A stretch of 64,000 bases of DNA from Actinoplanes missouriensis 431 (GCF_000284295.1 NC_017093.1:2790001-2854000), one strand, 5' to 3'; counted from the stretch's first letter, positions 16,032 to 24,587 are shown. The notes: generated by a model from the letters alone, not told the origin. Numbers and translations are program-made.

Positions 16032-17237
16032 TCAGAGCCGTTCGAACCGGACTCGGCTGAGCCATCCCGGGTAGTCGCTGAGCACGTACAGCTCGCCGTG
16101 CACGTCGGCGGCGATCGCGGTCGGCTGGGTGGGGAACGTGCCGATCGTCGCGGTCTCGTAGCCGCCTCCGCGCTGGGGCCGCACGGCGTACACCCGGGGT
16201 GCGCAGTAGTCGCTCGCGACGTAGGTTCCCCACGCCTCGGGGGTCCGCGACCCTCGGTACACCACCCCGCCGATCACCGAGCAACTCTCCGTGAGGAAGT
16301 GTTCGTATTCGAAGACGGGGTCGACGTACCGCACGCCTGGCCGGCATTGCTCCTGGTCGAACACCGGGGTGCCCTCCTTGCAGGACCAGCCCAGGTTCGA
16401 TCCGCCCTGCCAGGGGCGGATGTGGTTGATCTCTTCGACCAGACCCTGGCCGACGTCGCCGATCCACAGCGAGTTGTCGACCGGGTCGACCGAGAACCGC
16501 CACGGGTTGCGCAGCCCGTAGAGCCAGATCTCCGGCCGTGCGCCCGGTGTGCGGACGAACGGGTTGGTGGCGGGCACGCAGTAGGGTTTCGCCCCGCAGG
16601 CGCGGCTGACGTCGATCCGCACGATCTTGCCGAGCAGGGTGCTGAGGTCCTGACCGGCTTTGAAGGGGTCGTTCGCGTGGCCGCCGTCGCCGGTGGACCA
16701 GTAGAGGTAGCCGTCACGCCCGAACGCGACCTGCCCGCCGTTGTGGTTGCCGTACTCGGCGTGCTCCTGGGTGAGCAGCACCTGCAGCCGTTCCGGGGCG
16801 GCGAGGGGCAGCCGCGCCAGTGTCAGCGCGCCGGCCGGCAGGCTCGTGTAGGCGACGTAGAGCATCCCGGTCCGGGCGAAGTTCGGCGCGGGCGTGATGC
16901 CGAGGAGGCCTCGTTCGTTGTCCGACGTGTCGATGCGGGCGGTCAGGTCGAGCACCGGCTCGGCCGCCAGGCCGGTGTCGGGGTGGTAGGCGCGGACGGT
17001 GCCGTTCTTCTCCGCTATCAGCATCCGGCCGTCCGGCAGCCCGGTGAGCGCGATCGGGCGCTGCAGACCGTAAGCGACCTGTTCCGACACCACGCTCAGT
17101 TCGCTGAGTGGCACCGCGTGGGTGGCAGCTGGGCCGGCTGCGGCGGTGCCGGTCGCCGACACCGAGGTCAGCAGCAGCGCGGACGAGGCGAGAACGAGCA
17201 GACGGGCCAGGATGGTGGCCGGGCGGCGTCGCGACAT
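16032..17237 (-). CDS. Secreted PQQ-dependent sugar dehydrogenase family protein (GSDH-like beta-propeller)
   Basis: 401 residues. The N-terminus MSRRRPATILARLLVLASSA through TGTAAAGPAAT is a Sec signal peptide, so the protein is exported. The mature part follows the soluble glucose/sorbosone dehydrogenase propeller: GLQRPIALTGLPDGRMLIAE, ERGLLGITPAPNF, GNHNGGQVAFGRDGYLYWST, then GDGGHANDPF, LLGKIVRIDV and GLRNPWRFSVD. The His after GN and the GDGG loop correspond to PQQ/Ca-binding features. It oxidises sugars or other alcohols outside the cell if PQQ is available. Four or more cysteines in the mature part may form disulphides. ATG 17237 has AGGAG about 7 nt upstream. Confidence 0.85.
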   Translation of the reverse strand: MSRRRPATILARLLVLASSALLLTSVSATGTAAAGPAATHAVPLSELSVVSEQVAYGLQRPIALTGLPDGRMLIAEKNGTVRAYHPDTGLAAEPVLDLTARIDTSDNERGLLGITPAPNFARTGMLYVAYTSLPAGALTLARLPLAAPERLQVLLTQEHAEYGNHNGGQVAFGRDGYLYWSTGDGGHANDPFKAGQDLSTLLGKIVRIDVSRACGAKPYCVPATNPFVRTPGARPEIWLYGLRNPWRFSVDPVDNSLWIGDVGQGLVEEINHIRPWQGGSNLGWSCKEGTPVFDQEQCRPGVRYVDPVFEYEHFLTESCSVIGGVVYRGSRTPEAWGTYVASDYCAPRVYAVRPQRGGGYETATIGTFPTQPTAIAADVHGELYVLSDYPGWLSRVRFERL

Positions 17238-17326
17238 GTCCAGCTCCTTGAGCAGAGTGGCCGATCGGTCCGGGAGCGCTCCCATCGTACATCGAAGATT
17301 GGCTATGGGTTGGGAACGGCCGCCGG

Positions 17327-18220
17327 TCAGCGGGAGAACTCCCAGCGCAGCTCCGCGGACTCGGCGACGACCAGCACGCGCGGATACTGGTCGTCGGGAC
17401 GCGCGCTGATGAGGAAATATCGCCCACCGGAGTACTGCAGCAGGCGCAGGCCGTCGTATCGGTAGCGGTAGCCGGAGTCATCCGGGCCGAGGCGGGTCTC
17501 CGTGACGTCCGGGGCCTGCAGCCACAGGCGATCGGAGCTGTAGATGGTGACGGCCGCCAGCTCGTCGGGGTCAGCCGTGATCCGGGCGGCGTACGCCGAG
17601 CCGACCGCGCCCGCCAGCCGCTCGACGTCCCAGAACACCGCCAGGGTGAGCGCCACCAGCAGCAGCCCCCGCACCGCCGGCGCCAGGCGCTCCCGCGGCG
17701 CCAGGCGCCGCCGCAACAGGTCGGCGTAGGCCGTCGACAGCAGCGCCCCGGTCAGGCACACCGGCAGCGCCAGCCAGCGCAGGCGGGGAAAGAACAAGAG
17801 CATTCCCAGGTACGCCGTGAGCCAGAGCGGCCAGGAGAAGGCGGCGAAGCGGGCGACCCACAACACCCGGGCGCGCAGCGGCGGCTGGTGGTCCGCGCGG
17901 GCCAGCAGGCGGTGGTGCGCCCAGGCCAGGACGAGGGCGGCGAGCACCGGCACCAGCAACGGTACGTACAGGACCAGCACGCTCTTCATCACGAAGTCCT
18001 GCACCGACATGCCGGTGACGGCCACGTCGTAGCCGAGAGCACGCGTCTCGGCGCGGGTGCGTATCCAGCCGAAGTAGAACATCAGCGCCGTGGCCAGAGC
18101 GATCGGCGAGCCGACGACCGCGACGGTGTGCAACAGGCCGGCGCCGTCGGGTCCGGTGCGGACCGGGCCCGCCGGGTCCGGTCGTGGACGCAGACCCGGG
18201 CGCCGGCCGGGCGTCCGCAT
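17327..18220 (-). CDS. Polytopic membrane protein with extracytoplasmic C-terminal domain
   Basis: 297 residues. Five or six hydrophobic segments (for example VAVVGSPIALATALMFYFGW, LLVPVLAALVLAWAHHRLL, PLWLTAYLGMLLFF, RGLLLVALTLAVFW) precede a soluble C-terminal domain of about 100 residues with VTIYSSDRLWLQAPDV and YDGLRLLQYSGGRYFLIS, probably outside the membrane. No family recognised. Its ATG follows the stop of the upstream gene (18221-19312) directly (TGA-ATG), so the two are translationally coupled and likely function together. Confidence 0.7.
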   Translation of the reverse strand: MRTPGRRPGLRPRPDPAGPVRTGPDGAGLLHTVAVVGSPIALATALMFYFGWIRTRAETRALGYDVAVTGMSVQDFVMKSVLVLYVPLLVPVLAALVLAWAHHRLLARADHQPPLRARVLWVARFAAFSWPLWLTAYLGMLLFFPRLRWLALPVCLTGALLSTAYADLLRRRLAPRERLAPAVRGLLLVALTLAVFWDVERLAGAVGSAYAARITADPDELAAVTIYSSDRLWLQAPDVTETRLGPDDSGYRYRYDGLRLLQYSGGRYFLISARPDDQYPRVLVVAESAELRWEFSR

Positions 18221-19312
18221 TCAGCCACCCTCCGGTACAGGGCTGCCGCTGCCGGCCGCCGTCACCGATGGTTCCCGGTATTCGTAGGCGCCGATCGACG
18301 CCCAGGAGTAACCGGACACCGAGACGTCGATCCATCCCGGGTCGTCGCCGGCCGGGGTGACCACGGTCGCGGTGGTGCCGCCGGGGCCGGGCACCGCCGC
18401 GACGCTGGTCACCCCGAAGTCGACACTCTCCGCCTCCTGCAGGTTGACCCCGGTGACGACGACCGTCTCACCGCCGGCCAGGGAGCCGTGATCGGGCTCC
18501 ACCGCCGTGATCCGCGGGCACGTCGTCGGAGCGGTGGAGTCCTCGGGCGCGGTCACGATCCTCGTACCCGGTGATTGGTGGTGGATCCGCACCAGCGCGG
18601 CCAGCATCGCTCGGGCGTCGTCGTCGAAGCACTCAAAATCCGCGGGGTCGGCGGACTCCAGTCGCCGCAGGCCGTCCTCCGCCTGCGCCCAGAGGTCCGG
18701 GCGATCGCGGAACGCCGCGGAGCAGGCGGCGCCGGCGCTCGCATAGAGCGTGCGGCCCGGCTCGTCCAGCCCTTCGGCGGTCGCGGTGACGTCGTCGCAG
18801 GAGGTCACCGAGAAGGCGTCGTAGGCGGCAAGGGTCGAGTCGCCCGACCCGCCCGGCGCGAAACGCACGAGCCAGTCGATGATCTGTGACCCCTTGGTGG
18901 CCGGTCCGGACGAGCCCGGCAGAGTTGCCGCGGGCGAGGTGGTCGCCCTGGTGGTGGAGGGGATGGCCGTACCCGACGAGGGTCCGGTCGTCTTGTCGGC
19001 CGGGCCGGTAGGAGTGGTACGACGCGAATTGCCGCCGATCCCGATGCGCGGAGATCCGGACGGCGTCCCGGCGGTGGGCGATCCCGAGGACGGCGTCCCC
19101 GGCCTCAGTGAGCCGGACGACGGCGACCCGGACGGCGGCGACCCGGACGGCGGCGACCCGGACGACGGCGACCCGGACGACGGCGTCCCGGCGGTCGTCG
19201 ACGGCTTCACCGCGCAACGTGCCAGGGCGGCCACCAGCAGGATGACAGCGAGCAACGCCGCACCGGCGGCCGCTGCCACCGGAGGTTTCCGCAGATCGAC
19301 GTGGTGAAGCAC
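18221..19312 (-). CDS. Membrane-anchored Ser/Pro/Gly-repeat protein with C-terminal IPT/TIG domain
   Basis: 363 residues. A single N-terminal helix (PVAAAAGAALLAVILLVAALA) anchors it. A low-complexity stalk of SGSPP/SGSPS pentapeptides (encoded by 15-bp repeats) and a Thr/Ser-rich region follow, then a helical domain with conserved-looking cysteines (VTSCDDVTATAEGL, GAACSAAF, FECFDDDA). The end is an IPT/TIG immunoglobulin-like fold: PRITAVEPDHGSLAGGETVV, then VTGVNLQEAESVDFG. The layout is of a surface protein holding a ligand-binding tip away from the membrane. It is directly followed, with no gap, by the coupled membrane protein gene at 17327-18220. Confidence 0.7.
   Translation of the reverse strand: MLHHVDLRKPPVAAAAGAALLAVILLVAALARCAVKPSTTAGTPSSGSPSSGSPPSGSPPSGSPSSGSLRPGTPSSGSPTAGTPSGSPRIGIGGNSRRTTPTGPADKTTGPSSGTAIPSTTRATTSPAATLPGSSGPATKGSQIIDWLVRFAPGGSGDSTLAAYDAFSVTSCDDVTATAEGLDEPGRTLYASAGAACSAAFRDRPDLWAQAEDGLRRLESADPADFECFDDDARAMLAALVRIHHQSPGTRIVTAPEDSTAPTTCPRITAVEPDHGSLAGGETVVVTGVNLQEAESVDFGVTSVAAVPGPGGTTATVVTPAGDDPGWIDVSVSGYSWASIGAYEYREPSVTAAGSGSPVPEGG
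19113..19187. repeat. Five 15-bp tandem repeats encoding SGSPP-type pentapeptides
   Basis: Five copies of CCGGACGRCGGCGAC-type units lie in tandem, in frame within the IPT-domain protein gene, giving a Ser-Gly-Ser-Pro-[Pro/Ser] stalk on the minus strand. More degenerate copies flank the array. The unit is a multiple of three, so copy number can change without frameshift. Confidence 0.75.
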
Positions 19313-19497
19313 CGCATCCGGCTTCCGCCCATGGGGCCACCGCCCGGTGCGGCGGCTCCCACGTTGAGCATCACCCGGCCGGGCCAGGACGGGACCGCTC
19401 TGCTCAACATCCGACGCTCACCGCCGATGATGCTGTCGGGGCTCAGCAGCTTGATGGTCGAGCCGGCGGCTGCTTGGGGACGCGGTTCCGGGCCCCG

Positions 19498-20136
19498 TCA
19501 GGCCACGATCGACCCGGCGAGGACGTAGCGCTTGCCGCCGATGCCGCGCACTCCCGGCATGGTGATGGCGGCGAGGCACTCGTGCGGCAGCGAGCTCTGC
19601 CCGAACCGGACGTGTGCCTCCTCGTCGACCCACTCGGCCCAGTTGAGCACGCGGGTGCCGTCGACGCTGAGGTGGAAGTGGGACGAGATCAGCCCGGGAA
19701 ACGGCTTGCCCAGCGGCCCGTCGACCAGCGCGTCCGCCGACCGCCGCTGCCGGTCCCGGCCGTCCACGTCGAAGACCGGAGCGACCAGGAGACCGGGGAC
19801 GCTGCCCGGCTCCAGGACGTTGCCGCGATACAACCGGTAGCGCACCGGCTCGGCCATCTCCTCGTCGGGCTCTCCGTGGCCCCCGCCGGAGACGAAGGCG
19901 CGGTAGGCGTCGTCGCTGGTCCACTGTGCATAGGTCAGCACGTTCTCGTCGTCGGTGCTGACGAAGGCGCTGACGGACAGGAAGCCGTCAGGCAGAGAGG
20001 GACCCCGGTACGGCGCCATGACCCGTTCGACCTCGGCGCGCTGCGCGTCGGCGGACCCGACATAGCGGGGGGCCACGAGGACGACGCCGACGCCGGGCCG
20101 GTTGACGTCGGGGAACGTGTCTGCGGGTGCGGTCAT
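19498..20136 (-). CDS. Duplicated ABM (dimeric alpha/beta barrel) domain protein
   Basis: 212 residues made of two similar halves: VLTYAQWTSDDAYRAF in the first and VLNWAEWVDEEAHVRF in the second. Each is preceded by a strand and a short loop, as in antibiotic-biosynthesis-monooxygenase (ABM) folds. A fused pair of ABM units would mimic the usual homodimer. ABM proteins oxidise quinol-like aromatics without cofactor or bind haem/anthrone-type compounds; which applies here is unknown. ATG 20136 has GGAGG about 8 nt upstream. It is the second gene of an operon after the FMN reductase (73-nt gap), probably controlled by the divergent MarR regulator. Confidence 0.7.
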   Translation of the reverse strand: MTAPADTFPDVNRPGVGVVLVAPRYVGSADAQRAEVERVMAPYRGPSLPDGFLSVSAFVSTDDENVLTYAQWTSDDAYRAFVSGGGHGEPDEEMAEPVRYRLYRGNVLEPGSVPGLLVAPVFDVDGRDRQRRSADALVDGPLGKPFPGLISSHFHLSVDGTRVLNWAEWVDEEAHVRFGQSSLPHECLAAITMPGVRGIGGKRYVLAGSIVA

Positions 20137-20209
20137 GGTGTCATCCTCCACGTTGGTCGATCGACATGAGCCGGGAGCCGGGACGCGGCCGGGTTCGCCG
20201 CGCGGCGGA

Positions 20210-20785
20210 TCAGCCCGGATACGGAGTGCGGTGCCTCGCGTCCCGCAGCGCTCCCGCCCACCACGACAACTGGCGCATCATCTGATGCAGCGCCGCGGTG
20301 GCGGCCTGGTCGGGGTACTCGACCCGCGGGTCCTCGGCCGGCCCCCACGGGTTGTGCAGGCTGACCGAGTCACGGACGGTGACCGCGTGCAGCTCGGCGA
20401 AGACCAGCCGCAGTGCCTCCACGGCGCGCAGGCCACCGGCCATCCCGCCGTAGGAGACGAACGCGACCGGCTTGGCGCGCCACTGTTCGCGCACCGCATC
20501 GATGGCGGTCTTCAGCGGGCCGGGGAAGCTGTGGTTGTACTCCGGCGTGATGATCAGGATGGCGTCGGCCTGCCCGATGGCGCCGGCGAACGAGGCGCTG
20601 TCCGGATGCGGGCTCATGTCGGCGGGTATCACCAGGTCACACAGGTTGATGACGTCGGTGTCGACGCCCGCCTCCACCAGGCTCTTGTGGACCCAGGCGC
20701 CGACCCGGGGAGCGAAGCGTCCTTCGCGGACGCTGCTGTTGATGACGGCGACGCGGGGCGGCGCTCCGGGGTCGGGCGTGGTCAT
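20210..20785 (-). CDS. NADPH-dependent FMN reductase (flavodoxin-like quinone/azo reductase)
   Basis: 191 residues. The flavodoxin-like fold is shown by VAVINSSVREGRFAPRVG (phosphate loop for FMN) and by the family signature ITPEYNHSFPGPLKTAID with YGGMAGG shortly after. It would reduce free flavin, quinones or azo/nitro compounds with NADPH in the cytoplasm. ATG 20785 follows a weak AAAGGGAAG signal. Together with the ABM protein downstream and the divergent MarR-type regulator upstream, it resembles MarR-controlled quinone-stress modules. Confidence 0.88.
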   Translation of the reverse strand: MTTPDPGAPPRVAVINSSVREGRFAPRVGAWVHKSLVEAGVDTDVINLCDLVIPADMSPHPDSASFAGAIGQADAILIITPEYNHSFPGPLKTAIDAVREQWRAKPVAFVSYGGMAGGLRAVEALRLVFAELHAVTVRDSVSLHNPWGPAEDPRVEYPDQAATAALHQMMRQLSWWAGALRDARHRTPYPG

Positions 20786-20870
20786 CGCTGGTCTTCCCTT
20801 TCATGTTGAGCTGCTTGTCGCCGTCGGTGACCGCGGGCGATCACGGGCGTGGCAGGAGAGGCCGGCACCG

Positions 20871-20906
20871 TATGTTGTGTCGACCAATATTGGTTCACTC
20901 AACATA
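20871..20906. promoter_or_regulatory. 36-bp palindromic operator between FMN reductase and MarR regulator genes
   Basis: The core ACCAATATTGGT (20883-20894) is a perfect palindrome. Outer arms TATGTTG (20871-20877) and CAACATA (20900-20906) are also exact reverse complements about the same centre. It lies in the 159-bp divergent region, as expected for a MarR dimer controlling both promoters. Nothing else in this AT-poor region resembles it. Confidence 0.7.
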
Positions 20907-20944
20907 GTGGCGAGGGCGATTCTCCGGCAACCGGGTGACGTAAA

Positions 20945-21385
20945 ATGGCGGTCATGATCTGGCCCGACCGCCTGGCCCGGCTGGACGCCTTCGTCGCCTG
21001 GCACGCCGCTCAACGAGCGCACCGCCTGCTCTGCGACCACCTGGACACCACCGGGCTGCGCATGCAGCACTACCGCGTGCTGGCCGGCATGCTGGAGCTG
21101 GGGGAGTGCACCCAGGCCGAGCTCAGCCGCGCGTTGGAGCTCGACGCCGGCAACCTCGTCCTGCTTCTCGGCGAGCTCGAGCAGCGCGAGGCCGTCACCC
21201 GTACCCCTGATCCGGCCCACCGCCGGCGCAACCTCGTGCGTCCCACGGACCTCGGCCGCCAGATGTTCTCCGAGATGGACAAGGCCGTCAACCAGGCCAA
21301 CGATCTCTTCCTGGCGCCGCTGGACGAGGCCGAGCGGGCCCAGTTCCGCAGCATGCTGACCCGCCTCGTCGGCGACGCCGGCTGA
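20945..21385 (+). CDS. MarR-family transcriptional regulator
   Basis: 146 residues with the MarR winged helix-turn-helix. GLRMQHYRVLAGMLELGECT leads to AELSRALELDAGNLVLLLGE as the recognition helix region, and the wing EAVTRTPDPAHRRRNLVRPT (usual D-x-R-x-x-x-V-x-x-T pattern) precedes the dimerisation helix. It is transcribed divergently from the FMN reductase/ABM operon. The palindrome at 20871-20906 is the obvious binding site for repression of both, probably relieved by a phenolic or quinone ligand or by oxidation. ATG 20945 or 20954 could start it; neither has a strong ribosome binding site. Confidence 0.88.
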   Translation: MAVMIWPDRLARLDAFVAWHAAQRAHRLLCDHLDTTGLRMQHYRVLAGMLELGECTQAELSRALELDAGNLVLLLGELEQREAVTRTPDPAHRRRNLVRPTDLGRQMFSEMDKAVNQANDLFLAPLDEAERAQFRSMLTRLVGDAG

Positions 21386-21507
21386 CCCTCACCGCCCGGC
21401 TCGCCGCGCGTTGACCAGCGCCGTTCCCGGCGGCGCCCGACGTGACCCGCGGCGGCCTGGAACGCTGAGCAGGAACCGCAGGCCGGCGTCCCGGCAACCC
21501 GTCGTCG

Positions 21508-21819
21508 TCAGAGTGGCGTGCCCGGCAGGTGGCTGCCGTGCACGGCCACGCGTTCCACCGTCGACTCACCCGTCAGGAAGCCGGCGGCCGTGATCCGTGC
21601 GACGGTCTCCCGGTAGGCCGGTGACGTCTCGAGCGCGTCCGCGGCCGTCGCGTCCTGCCAGAGCGTGACGACGGTGCACCGCTCGCCGTCGCGGCCGAAC
21701 AGCAGGCCGCGGAAGCCGGGCTGCGCGGCGAACATCGGCAGTGACTGCTCGGCGGCGAAGCGCTCGTACTCCCCGGCGCGGCTCTCGTCGACGCGGGTGC
21801 GCCAGATTCGCATAATCAT
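21508..21819 (-). CDS. Single ABM-domain protein (antibiotic biosynthesis monooxygenase-like)
   Basis: 103 residues. MIMRIWRTRVDESRAGEYER gives the first strand and helix, GFRGLLFGRDGERCTVVTLW and the segment up to SPAYRETVARI the second strand-helix unit. This is the usual size for one ABM barrel unit that dimerises. The related two-domain version is at 19498-20136. Activity may be cofactor-free oxygenation or simply ligand binding. No partner gene is adjacent; 21386-21507 between it and the MarR gene holds nothing recognisable. Confidence 0.7.
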   Translation of the reverse strand: MIMRIWRTRVDESRAGEYERFAAEQSLPMFAAQPGFRGLLFGRDGERCTVVTLWQDATAADALETSPAYRETVARITAAGFLTGESTVERVAVHGSHLPGTPL

Positions 21820-22207
21820 GATCAGATCGTGCCCCAGCGGCGACTACCCGGACACCACCGATCCGCCACCGATATCGCCCTGGCCGATCCCGCCGACCGT
21901 CACCCTTGCGGCACAGTAGGCCTGCGCAGGTCACCCGCGGGGCAGTACGCCCAGCAGGGTGGCGGTCAGAGCCTGCCGCAAGTAGTCCTTCGGGTCCAGG
22001 TGGAGGGCGAGCAGGCCGCGGCGCGGATTCCCACGACATGGCCGTCCAGCAACGGTTGTGGGCCGTCTCCGAAGACCTCACCGGCGTGACGTTCCCCGCC
22101 GTCCTGCACCGTGACCCGCTCGGCGAGCGCTGCGCCGCCTGATCAGCGGCGCTGAACGCCGGTGCGATCGGCTACCGGGGACGGTGCTTCCCGCGTACCA
22201 ATGAATC
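21820..22207. other. Intergenic region with one gene fragment
   Basis: A 388-bp stretch without an intact gene. It carries the SDR-tail fragment at 22026-22142, the promoter of the gene ending at 21508 and the start region of the ATPase at 22208. The rest shows only chance frames. Confidence 0.5.
22026..22142 (+). pseudogene. Fragment resembling the C-terminus of a short-chain dehydrogenase
   Basis: The reading SHDMAVQQRLWAVSEDLTGV, followed by a short tail and stop, matches the usual end of retinol-dehydrogenase-like SDR proteins in actinomycetes ([EQ]RLWA[VL]SE-x-L-[TV]G). No Rossmann motif or YxxxK is found upstream in any frame, so only the tail survives. It is judged by eye and could be coincidence. 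Confidence 0.35.
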
Positions 22208-22933
22208 ATGTTTCTCGCGGAAATCCGGCTGGACGTGGCGCCGGACGAAGGCCATCCGTTCGATCTGCCGGTGGTGCGGGCGCTGCGGGACGGCCGCGGG
22301 CTGCGGTTTCGCACGCCGGTGACGTTGCTGGCGGGTGACAACGGCAGCGGCAAGTCGACGCTGATCGAGGCGATCGCGGTGGCGGCCGGGTTCAATCCCG
22401 AGGGCGGGACGACGGCGTTCCGCTTCGCGACGCGGGCCACCGAGTCGTCGCTCGGTGAGCATCTGACGCTGTCGCGGGTGGCGGGGCGCAAGCCGCGGAC
22501 CGGGTTCTTCCTGCGGGCGGAGTCGTTCTACAACGTCGCGACCGAAATCGAGCAGCTCGGGGTGGTCGGCTCCTACGGTGGGGTGTCGCCGCACGAGCGG
22601 TCGCACGGTGAGTCGTTCCTGGATCTGGCGGTGCATCGGTTCGGGCCGGGCGGGCTGTATCTGCTGGACGAGCCGGAGGCGGCGCTGTCGGTGAACGGCT
22701 GCCTGGCGCTGCTGGTGCGCATCGCCGAGCTGGTGGCGCAGGGCAGCCAGTTCGTCATCGCCACGCATTCGCCGGTGCTGCTGGCCTGCCCGGAAGCCAC
22801 GATCCTGGAGATCGGCGGGGACGGGCGGATCGGCGAGGTGGATTACGACCGGGCCGAGGCGGTCGCGCTGACCCGCACGTTCCTGGCCGATCCGCAGCGG
22901 ATGCTGCGGCGCCTGCTGCAGGACGATCGGTGA
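22208..22933 (+). CDS. AAA/ABC-type ATPase (RecF/SMC-like predicted ATPase)
   Basis: 241 residues. Walker A is LLAGDNGSGKSTLIEAIA (about residues 40-55). The ABC-like Walker B and D-loop are GGLYLLDEPEAALSVNGCLA, followed by the switch His in QFVIATHSPVLL. The region after Walker A (SLGEHLTLSRV, FFLRAESFYNVAT) is the short arm typical of this small ATPase group, and SPHERSHGESFLDL is in the signature-loop position. These stand-alone ATPases are found widely, sometimes as part of defence or repair systems; no partner nuclease or toxin gene is adjacent. ATG 22208 begins right at the first strand. Confidence 0.85.
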   Translation: MFLAEIRLDVAPDEGHPFDLPVVRALRDGRGLRFRTPVTLLAGDNGSGKSTLIEAIAVAAGFNPEGGTTAFRFATRATESSLGEHLTLSRVAGRKPRTGFFLRAESFYNVATEIEQLGVVGSYGGVSPHERSHGESFLDLAVHRFGPGGLYLLDEPEAALSVNGCLALLVRIAELVAQGSQFVIATHSPVLLACPEATILEIGGDGRIGEVDYDRAEAVALTRTFLADPQRMLRRLLQDDR

Positions 22934-22976
22934 CACCCGGGTGGACGACCTGTGGTTCTCTGACCGTTTCTGGTCA

Positions 22977-24587
22977 TTACGGGCGGCCGAAGTGGGCGGT
23001 GAGCGCGGCGCGCAGCGTGCCGTCCGCGGTGTTCCCGCCGGCCGTGCCGTCCGGGGTGCCCTTGCCGGTTGTGCCGTCCGTGGTGTCGTTGCCGGTCGTG
23101 CCGTCCGGGGTGCCCTCGCCGGCTCCGGCGGACCAGGCGACGAAGCAGTCGGGCCGCACCAGCATCGCGGTCGCGGCCGTGCCCTCCAGCGGTCCGGTGA
23201 CCACGTCGACCCGGTCCCGCCACGGCGCGGCGACGGCGGCGTAGGCGCCCGTGGCGTCCAGCAGCAGCGGCCGCGCGGCGCGGGTCAGCTCGGCCAGCCG
23301 GACCGGGCCGCCGCTGCCGTGCACGACCAGGTCCGGAGCGGTACGCCCGGCGAGCGGGCCGGCGGCGACGGCCGGGTAGCTGACGTCCGCGCCGGACATC
23401 AGCGCCGCGATGTGCCCGGTCACCTGCGGTGTGCGCAGCAGTTCGGTGAAGAGCTCCCGCAGCCCGGTGATCTCCTCGCCGGGGCCGATCAGCGCGGACT
23501 GCGCCAGGGTGGACATGACGACGCGGTCGGCGACCGGGCGGCGCTCGGCCTCGTACGTGTCGAGCAGGTCGTCCGGTGCCCAGCCGCGTACCGTGGCGGC
23601 GAGTTTCCAGCCCAGGTTGGCGGCGTCCTGCAGGCCCAGGTTGAGGCCGGGTCCGCCGATCGCCGGGTGCACGTGGGCGGCGTCGCCGAGCAGCAGCACC
23701 CGGCCGTCCCGGTACCGGTCGGCGATCCGGGTGTTGCCGCCGGTCAGCCGGCGCAGCAGGCCGGGCCCGTCGGGCGGGCCGATCGGCAAACCGGCACCGA
23801 GCACCCGGGCCACGCTGGCGCGCAGCTCCGCCAGGCTCATCGGCTCCGCCGGGCCCGCCGGCTGCGGAGCGGACCCCGGGGTGCCCGGCCACTCTGTGGT
23901 GGTCAGCACCGCCGGGCGGCCGGGGAACGGGGCCCAGGCGATCAGGCCGCGAGGGGTGCGGGTGTGCTGGAACGGCGGGACGACGCCGTAGCCGGGGACG
24001 CGTAACCCACCGGTGGCGGGGTCGAGGAACGATGCGGGGACGGTGACCGTGGCGGTGCGCGAGACCGACCGGTCGTCGGTGACGCCGGGGAAGCCGATCC
24101 CGGCGAGGCGGCGCACCGTGCTGTGCCCACCGTCGGCGCCGACCAGGAAGCGACAGGTGAGCCGCGTACCGTCGGCGAGGTCGACCTCGACGGCGTCGGG
24201 GCGCTGACGCAGGCCGATGATCTCGTGGCCGCGGCGCACGTCGACGCCGAGTTCGGTGGCGCGGGCGGCGAGCTCGGCCTCCAGCCGGGCCTGCGGCACA
24301 CCGAGTACGTAGTGCGGGTTGTCCGCGAGCATCGTGAGGTCCAGCGGGAGCGCCCCGAACGTGAACGCCGGCAGCGGTGCCGGCGGGGTGCTCTCGCCGC
24401 TGAGCCGGGTGTAGAGGCCGCGCCTGTCGAGCAGCCGGACTACCTGGCCGACGAGGCCGTTGGCGCGGGGTTCGCCGGTCGGTTCCAGGCGGCGTTCGAG
24501 GACGACCGGGTGGACGCCGGCGAGCGCGAGTTCGCAGGCCAGCATGAGACCGTTGGGGCCGGCACCGGCCACCAGGACATCGATCAT
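22977..24587 (-). CDS. FAD-dependent aromatic monooxygenase (PgaE/RdmE-type hydroxylase)
   Basis: 536 residues. VAGAGPNGLMLACELALAGV is the dinucleotide-binding GxGxxG, VGADGGHSTVRRLAGI the DG fingerprint, and LLGDAAHVHPAIGGPGLNLG the second FAD motif. This places it among class A hydroxylases acting on phenols or polyketides, including rifampicin-type inactivators. A C-terminal thioredoxin-like domain follows, but between it and the end lies a Thr/Gly/Asp insert encoded by four 27-bp repeats. It is downstream of a TetR gene (69-nt gap), so probably in the same autoregulated transcript controlled by the operators at 25298-25327. The substrate is unknown; an antibiotic is plausible. Confidence 0.85.
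   Translation of the reverse strand: MIDVLVAGAGPNGLMLACELALAGVHPVVLERRLEPTGEPRANGLVGQVVRLLDRRGLYTRLSGESTPPAPLPAFTFGALPLDLTMLADNPHYVLGVPQARLEAELAARATELGVDVRRGHEIIGLRQRPDAVEVDLADGTRLTCRFLVGADGGHSTVRRLAGIGFPGVTDDRSVSRTATVTVPASFLDPATGGLRVPGYGVVPPFQHTRTPRGLIAWAPFPGRPAVLTTTEWPGTPGSAPQPAGPAEPMSLAELRASVARVLGAGLPIGPPDGPGLLRRLTGGNTRIADRYRDGRVLLLGDAAHVHPAIGGPGLNLGLQDAANLGWKLAATVRGWAPDDLLDTYEAERRPVADRVVMSTLAQSALIGPGEEITGLRELFTELLRTPQVTGHIAALMSGADVSYPAVAAGPLAGRTAPDLVVHGSGGPVRLAELTRAARPLLLDATGAYAAVAAPWRDRVDVVTGPLEGTAATAMLVRPDCFVAWSAGAGEGTPDGTTGNDTTDGTTGKGTPDGTAGGNTADGTLRAALTAHFGRP
23017..23124. repeat. Four 27-bp tandem repeats inside the monooxygenase gene
   Basis: Units at 23017, 23044, 23071 and 23098 share GTGCCGTCC at their start and GCCGG near their end. 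In frame they add nine residues each (TPDGT-like) to the C-terminal region. They look like a recent in-frame expansion. Confidence 0.7.
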
